From Lewinella sp. 4G2 (GTDB taxonomy: Bacteria; Bacteroidota; Bacteroidia; Chitinophagales; Saprospiraceae), in NCBI RefSeq assembly GCF_001625015.1, contig NZ_LVWJ02000014.1, forward strand, positions 3,720,001 through 3,784,000: a DNA stretch of 64,000 nucleotides. Reading direction: 5' to 3'. The position numbers and the translations under genes were made by a program. Numbering within the stretch: the stretch's first letter is position 1; the number at the start of each line of letters is the position of its first letter. The notes beneath the pieces are model-generated. The model saw nothing but the letters and a program-made list of their open reading frames with translations. It had not been told where the DNA came from and ran no database searches. Of the stretch, positions 59,693 to 64,000 are shown in pieces.

Positions 59693-60748
59693 ATGAAAAC
59701 AATCCAAGGACCAGCCATTTTTCTCGCCCAATTCATGGGGGACGAAGCGCCCTTCAACAGCCTCGATGGCATCTGCAAATACATGGCCGACCTCGGTTAC
59801 AAAGGCATTCAAATTCCTACCTGGGACGCACGCCTGATCGACCTCGAAAAGGCCGCCGAATCCAAGACTTACTGCGACGAGCTGAAGGGTAAAATCGGTG
59901 AGTACGGACTGACGATCACCGAACTCGCCAGCCACCTGCAGGGCCAACTCGTGGCCGTCCACCCCGCCTACCAGAAGATGTACGAAGGCTTCGCCCCAAA
60001 GGAGGTGGCCGGTAATGCCAAAGCGACCCAGGAATGGGCGACCCAGCAAATGAAGTGGAACGCCAAGGCGAGCCGCAACTTGGGCATCAGCGCTCACCCC
60101 TCCTTCAGTGGTGCCTTGCTGTGGCCTTACGTCTACCCCTGGCCCCAGCGCCCCGCCGGATTAGTAGAGGACGCCTTCGCCGAACTCGGCAAGCGCTGGA
60201 CGCCCATCCTCGACGTATTCGATGAGTGTGGCGTCGACGTCGGTTACGAACTCCACCCCGGTGAGGACGTGATGGACGGCACCAGCTTCGAGCGCTTCGT
60301 GGAAGCCTGCGGCGGCCACCAGCGCGCGCAAATCAACTACGACCCGAGCCACTTCGTGCTACAGGCCTTGGACTACCTCGAATTTATCGACATCTACCAC
60401 GAGCGAATCTGTGCTTTCCACGTGAAGGATGCCGAGTTTAATCCTACCGGCCGCCAGGGCGTCTATTCCGGCTACTCCGGTTGGGCGGATCGTGCGGGAC
60501 GCTTCCGCAGCCTTGGTGACGGGCAGGTGGACTTCAAGGCCATCTTCTCCAAACTTAGCCAGTACGATTACGACGGCTGGGCGGTGTTGGAATGGGAGTG
60601 CGCGATCAAATCGAGCGCCCAGGGAGCGGCGGAGGGTGCGCCCTTCATTGCTGAACATATTATTGAAGTGACGGAACGGGCTTTTGATGACTTTGCGGAT
60701 GCGGGAACGGATGCGGAGACGAATCGGAGGATTTTGGGGATTGGGTGA
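59693..60748 (+). CDS. Sugar phosphate isomerase/epimerase (TIM barrel)
   Basis: A 351-aa xylose-isomerase-like TIM-barrel protein. The ATG at 59693 gives MKTIQGPAIFLAQFMGDEAPFN, which fits cytosolic relatives; an upstream ATG at 59651 is also in frame. Metal and substrate residues lie in YELHPGEDVMDG, NYDPSHFVLQ, AFHVKDAEFNP and WAVLEWECAIKSS. The long middle part (SGALLWPYVYPWPQRPAGLVEDAFAELGKRW) is typical of inositol or hexose-epimerase relatives. The exact sugar is unknown. A hairpin with CCCGGGATC arms follows. Confidence 0.9.
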   Translation: MKTIQGPAIFLAQFMGDEAPFNSLDGICKYMADLGYKGIQIPTWDARLIDLEKAAESKTYCDELKGKIGEYGLTITELASHLQGQLVAVHPAYQKMYEGFAPKEVAGNAKATQEWATQQMKWNAKASRNLGISAHPSFSGALLWPYVYPWPQRPAGLVEDAFAELGKRWTPILDVFDECGVDVGYELHPGEDVMDGTSFERFVEACGGHQRAQINYDPSHFVLQALDYLEFIDIYHERICAFHVKDAEFNPTGRQGVYSGYSGWADRAGRFRSLGDGQVDFKAIFSKLSQYDYDGWAVLEWECAIKSSAQGAAEGAPFIAEHIIEVTERAFDDFADAGTDAETNRRILGIG

Positions 60749-60767
60749 TCATATTTTTGACCATATT

Positions 60768-60808
60768 CCCGGGATCTGACCCGACCTACGGTCGAGTCTG
60801 ATCCCGGG
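60768..60808 (+). terminator. Strong hairpin after the sugar isomerase
   Basis: CCCGGGATC (60768-60776) pairs with GATCCCGGG (60800-60808), and CGACC pairs with GGTCG inside. There is no good T run, so it may be a structured element rather than an intrinsic terminator. Confidence 0.5.
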
Positions 60809-60875
60809 CTATCATGGTGATCCTTACCAGGATCGTTTGTCTCACGTCTTGAGAACCTTTTTTGTGTGGTGGCTT

Positions 60876-60883
60876 TATCTTCG
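60876..60883 (+). promoter_or_regulatory. Candidate -7 box for aspartate kinase
   Basis: TATCTTCG is one base off TAnnTTTG and ends 17 nt before the ATG at 60901. Confidence 0.35.
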
Positions 60884-60900
60884 CGCACCAATTTGCGCTT

Positions 60901-62241
60901 ATGTCTCCTACCCCGTTGAAAGTCTTCAAATTTGGTGGTGCTTCCCTTCGTGATGCCGCCGCCATTCGTAACGTCGCCAATATTCTGGCGCTGTTTAAGG
61001 ATACTCCCATCATGATCGTTGTTTCGGCGATGGGTAAGTCGACCAATGCGTTGGAGGAGGTAGCGCGCGCCTATTACAAACGCGATTTGGATACGGCCCG
61101 GGAGAAGCTGAGTGAGATCCACGGCACCACCATGCGTTCGGTAGCGGAACTGTTTCCGGATGGCATTCCGGGTGAACTCGCCGCCAACATCAATGACCTG
61201 CTGGTGAGCATCGAATGGATGTTTGAGGACGAACCAAATGAATCCTACGACTACGATTACGACCAGATCGTCAGTTTGGGTGAGCTTCTATCCAGCCACA
61301 TCGTTAGTGCCTTCCTGAACAGTCAGGATCTGCCCACGACTTGGGTAGATGCGCGCGACTGCATCATGACGGATAATACCTACCGCGAAGGTTGGGTACA
61401 GTGGCCGGAAACGCAGGCCCGCATTACGAAGCAAGTGGCGCCCCTGCTGGAAAATGGTGGCTTTGCACTTACCCAGGGTTTCATCGGGTCCACCAGTGAA
61501 AATTACACAACCACGCTGGGCCGGGAGGGATCCGATTACTCAGCCGCCATCTTTAGTTACTGCCTCGATGCGGCGGGCATGTACATCTGGAAGGACGTCC
61601 CCGGCGTGCTAACGGCCGATCCTCGCTTATTCGACAACGTCAGCAAAATTGACCGCCTCAGTTATAAGGAGGCGATTGAGATGACTTACTACGGCGCAAA
61701 GGTGATCCACCCCAAGACGATCAAGCCGCTCCAGAATAAAAGTATTCCCCTACACGTCCGGAGCTTCATCGATCCGGAGGCCGTGGGCACCATCATCAGT
61801 GGTGAGGCCGGCGATAGCTACCCACCGATGGTAGCCGTGGAGAAGGACCAAGCGTTGGTTAACATAAGTACCAGGGACTTTTCCTTCGTCGCCGAACACC
61901 ACATTAGCCAGTTGTTTGACCACATTACGGCGACCCGTCTGCAGGTGAATATGATGCAGAACACAGCCATCAGTTTCAACATTGTGGTGAACGACATTGA
62001 CGACCGGATCGAGCGATTTCAGGCGCTGGTGGAAAAAGATTTCAAGACCACCGTTGATCGTGACCTGGAACTCATTACCATCCGCCACTACACACCGCAG
62101 GTGCGGGATAGTATGCGCCAGGGCAAAGTGATGCTCCTGGAAGGCCGTCTTCCGCTAACCTTGCAAATGGTCATGAAGGACGTACCCGTGATTAAGCGCC
62201 GCGATGAACCAGTGGTGGGTTGGAACGCGAAGGTGAGCTAA
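60901..62241 (+). CDS. Aspartate kinase
   Basis: Phosphorylates aspartate, the first step toward lysine, threonine and methionine. The 446-aa protein has the N-terminal KVFKFGGASLRD and MIVVSAMGKSTNALE, the substrate loop TLGREGSDYSAAIFSYCLDA, WKDVPGVLTADPRLF, EMTYYGAKVIHPKTIKPLQNKSIPLHVRSF and a C-terminal ACT-type regulatory region (about 310-446). It is a single-function kinase, not fused to homoserine dehydrogenase. The ATG at 60901 is chosen over an upstream in-frame start at 60862, which lies over the promoter. Confidence 0.95.
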   Translation: MSPTPLKVFKFGGASLRDAAAIRNVANILALFKDTPIMIVVSAMGKSTNALEEVARAYYKRDLDTAREKLSEIHGTTMRSVAELFPDGIPGELAANINDLLVSIEWMFEDEPNESYDYDYDQIVSLGELLSSHIVSAFLNSQDLPTTWVDARDCIMTDNTYREGWVQWPETQARITKQVAPLLENGGFALTQGFIGSTSENYTTTLGREGSDYSAAIFSYCLDAAGMYIWKDVPGVLTADPRLFDNVSKIDRLSYKEAIEMTYYGAKVIHPKTIKPLQNKSIPLHVRSFIDPEAVGTIISGEAGDSYPPMVAVEKDQALVNISTRDFSFVAEHHISQLFDHITATRLQVNMMQNTAISFNIVVNDIDDRIERFQALVEKDFKTTVDRDLELITIRHYTPQVRDSMRQGKVMLLEGRLPLTLQMVMKDVPVIKRRDEPVVGWNAKVS

Positions 62242-62292
62242 TGTAGACCTCAGGTAGTCAAGAGAGTTAGGAAACCTTTGTTATAAGATTGG

Positions 62293-62769
62293 TTACTGCT
62301 CCGGTGATTCCACCAGCCGTAAACCCAGCCCGGTAATGGCTGGCAGGGGTTCGTCCCGGCTGTTTTGTTCCAGCGTGATCTGGTAAGTACCGACGTTCGG
62401 AAAGCGCGTGTCGAGCAGGATCGGAATGGAGTACTCACATTCGCCGCCCGAGCAGTCACCGTTCCACGCACCAAAGTCTCCGGCAAGGTCGATACTGATG
62501 CGTTCTTTCGTGCGGATGCCCGTGGGTGGCGTGGTGTAGATATTCAGGTATAGGTTCTCGTACGCGTACTGCTCGGTGTGGTCGACGATGATTTCCAGGT
62601 CGTAGGGTTGGTGTGGGTCATCAATACTGAACCCGAAATTGAGGGTATCCGCGTAGCTCCAGCCGTTGCCATTGGTGGCTTGTTGGTATTCGTACATAAC
62701 AATTGGGCCGCAAGCGGATAGGCAGAAGAGTAAGAGCGCGGCGCTAGCAAATTGCAGGACTGTTTTCAT
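62293..62769 (-). CDS. gldH: Gliding motility lipoprotein GldH
   Basis: A 158-aa lipoprotein. The ATG at 62769 gives MKTVLQFASAALLLFCLSAC with lipobox; the longer frame has no signal. The body matches GldH: YEYQQATNGNGWSYADTLNFGFSIDDPHQPYDLEIIVDHTEQYAYENLYLNIYTTPPTG, the acidic GDFGAWNGDCSGGECEYSIPIL and VGTYQITLEQNSRDEPLPAITGLGLRLV. GldH is needed for gliding in F. johnsoniae. Other gld genes are not in the window. It follows dnaJ on the same strand but after a terminator. Confidence 0.88.
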   Translation of the reverse strand: MKTVLQFASAALLLFCLSACGPIVMYEYQQATNGNGWSYADTLNFGFSIDDPHQPYDLEIIVDHTEQYAYENLYLNIYTTPPTGIRTKERISIDLAGDFGAWNGDCSGGECEYSIPILLDTRFPNVGTYQITLEQNSRDEPLPAITGLGLRLVESPEQ

Positions 62770-62795
62770 GGATCGTGGGACCATTTGGATCAAAA

Positions 62796-62825
62796 GGAAA
62801 AAGGGCAAACACACTGTGCTTGCCC
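62796..62825 (-). terminator. Terminator of dnaJ
   Basis: On the minus strand GGGCAAGCACA and TGTGTTTGCCC form the stem with a one-base loop and mismatch, followed by TTTTTCCTTTT. Confidence 0.8.
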
Positions 62826-62843
62826 TCCTCAACGCTTAGTGGT

Positions 62844-63995
62844 TTAGTTGAAGTACTCCTTCATTCTCTCGAAGAAGCCTTTATCGCCTTTCTGCTGCTG
62901 CGGTTTGAAGTTGTCCATATCGCGCATGCGCTCCAGCAGTTCCGTTTCATCCTTGTTCAGCTTCTTGGGCGTCCATAGATTGACGTGAATCAATTGATCC
63001 CCTTTGCCGTACCCCTGAAGGGCTGGCAGACCTTTATCGCGGAGGCGGAAGATCTTTCCGGATTGCGTGCCGGCCGGTACCTTGATCTTAACCTTTCCGG
63101 TGATGGTGGGTACTTCAACGGAGGTGCCCAGCGCGGCATCAGCAAAATTGAGGTAGAGGTCGTAGATCAATTTCTGGCCATCCCGCTGCAGGAATTCGTG
63201 TGGCTTCTCTTTGATATTAATGAGTAGGTCTCCGGCGGGGCCACCGCGGCGCCCGGCGTTACCCTTACCGCGCATGCTGAGCTGCATGTCTTCTTCCACG
63301 CCGGCGGGGATATTGACTTCGATGGTGTCCTCATCGTAAGTGCGGCCCTCTCCTTTACAGTTGGTACAGTTGGCTTTGATGACCGTACCCGTGCCCGAAC
63401 AGGTGGGGCAAGTAGTCGTCGTGGCCATTTGGCCCAGGAAGGTGGACCGTACCTGACGGACGACACCGGCGCCATTACAGGTCGTACAGCTGGATACGCT
63501 ACTAGAGTCCTTGGCGCCCGAACCGTCACAGACGTCACACTGCTTTTGACGCTTCACCTTGATCCGCTTGGTCACGCCAGTGGCGATCTCCTCGAGTGTC
63601 AGGGAAACTTTGATCCGGAGGTTCGACCCACGCTCACCACGGGCCTGGCGACGAGCGCCGCCGCCACCAAAAAAGTCGCCCCCAGCAGCACCACCGCCAA
63701 ACATATTGCCGAACTGGGACATGATGTCGTCCATCGTCATCCCACCGCCGCCGAAACCGCCTTGTTGCTGGTCAACGCCCGCGTGGCCGAAGCGGTCGTA
63801 GCGGCTCTTTTTGTCTTCGTCGCCGAGGACGTCGTAAGCTTCCGCGGCTTCCTTGAATTTATCTTCGGCCACCTTATCGTCCGGGTTACGGTCGGGGTGG
63901 TATTTCATGGCCAGTTTACGGTAGGCCTTCTTCAGTTCTTTAGCGTCGGCGTTCTTACCCACGCCCAGTACTTCGTAATAATCTCTCTTAGCCAT
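62844..63995 (-). CDS. dnaJ: Chaperone protein DnaJ
   Basis: Co-chaperone that stimulates DnaK ATPase and delivers unfolded clients. The 383-aa protein begins with a J domain ([39 protein letters not shown] at 33-35), then a Gly/Phe-rich segment ([12 protein letters not shown]), four CxxCxGxG zinc motifs ([32 protein letters not shown]) and two substrate-binding domains. The start ATG lies 5 nt from the right edge, so grpE or other upstream genes cannot be seen. Confidence 0.97.
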   Translation of the reverse strand: MAKRDYYEVLGVGKNADAKELKKAYRKLAMKYHPDRNPDDKVAEDKFKEAAEAYDVLGDEDKKSRYDRFGHAGVDQQQGGFGGGGMTMDDIMSQFGNMFGGGAAGGDFFGGGGARRQARGERGSNLRIKVSLTLEEIATGVTKRIKVKRQKQCDVCDGSGAKDSSSVSSCTTCNGAGVVRQVRSTFLGQMATTTTCPTCSGTGTVIKANCTNCKGEGRTYDEDTIEVNIPAGVEEDMQLSMRGKGNAGRRGGPAGDLLINIKEKPHEFLQRDGQKLIYDLYLNFADAALGTSVEVPTITGKVKIKVPAGTQSGKIFRLRDKGLPALQGYGKGDQLIHVNLWTPKKLNKDETELLERMRDMDNFKPQQQKGDKGFFERMKEYFN

Positions 63996-64000
63996 TTGTC

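Overview
The window looks like chromosome from a gliding, type IX secretion system (T9SS) bearing member of the Bacteroidota, most likely a Saprospiria/Lewinella-like lineage. The lineage is inferred from: T9SS/gliding genes (porT, a PorP/SprF protein, gldH); giant SprB-repeat proteins with gliding-motility-type C-termini; Bacteroidota-style -7 boxes (TAnnTTTG) before many genes and little Shine-Dalgarno signal; the parB-DUF5683 and ubiE-porT gene pairs; and a fairly high GC content for the phylum. No insertion sequence, prophage, CRISPR array or rRNA operon was seen.

Layout. 1-7465 (minus) is the 5' part of a giant secreted repeat protein that runs off the left edge. 7907-12150 is a divergent envelope pair, LptD-like (minus) and a SPOR-domain amidase (plus). 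12263-16434 (minus) holds typA, proline dehydrogenase and a HAD hydrolase. 16527-18193 (plus) is a histidine-phosphatase lipoprotein and a DUF819 membrane protein. 18125-22556 (minus) is an envelope/stress-like run: AI-2E-family transporter, small membrane protein, coiled-coil secreted protein, TUDOR-like protein, charged lipoprotein, MscS channel. 22804-31554 (plus) carries PspC-like, parB, DUF5683, amidohydrolase, di-heme peroxidase, S1/P1-like phospholipase/nuclease, bioB and tpiA. 31640-33096 (minus) is ubiE-porT. 33775-37927 (plus) is gyrA and a TPR protein. 38277-41825 contains a DNA-repair radical SAM protein, trxB and folD. 42013-51991 (plus) is the T9SS cargo module: a 1582-aa SprB-repeat protein, PorP/SprF, and a 1331-aa choice-of-anchor-L protein. 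52030-53606 is a GyrI-like lipoprotein, pyrF and tRNA-His. 53715-63995 is mixed housekeeping: lectin, cupin, endonuclease V-like, coaD, MFS, TPR, DinB, sugar isomerase, aspartate kinase, gldH, dnaJ.

How the genes fit together: PorT, SprF and GldH are parts of secretion and gliding, and the three giant proteins are likely their cargo (cell-surface adhesins). The rest is mostly core metabolism and replication.

The most unusual signal is not a gene. A 16-bp sequence, GCACCTGCGGCAGCGC or its complement, occurs at least 14 times with 0-2 mismatches, seven in each orientation, in both intergenic and coding DNA. Two intergenic loci, the gyrA leader and the trxB upstream region, carry it as an inverted pair. 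This looks like a genome-wide dispersed element of unknown function. A second, different repeat, a palindromic cluster of 15-bp units, fills the gap between trxB and folD.
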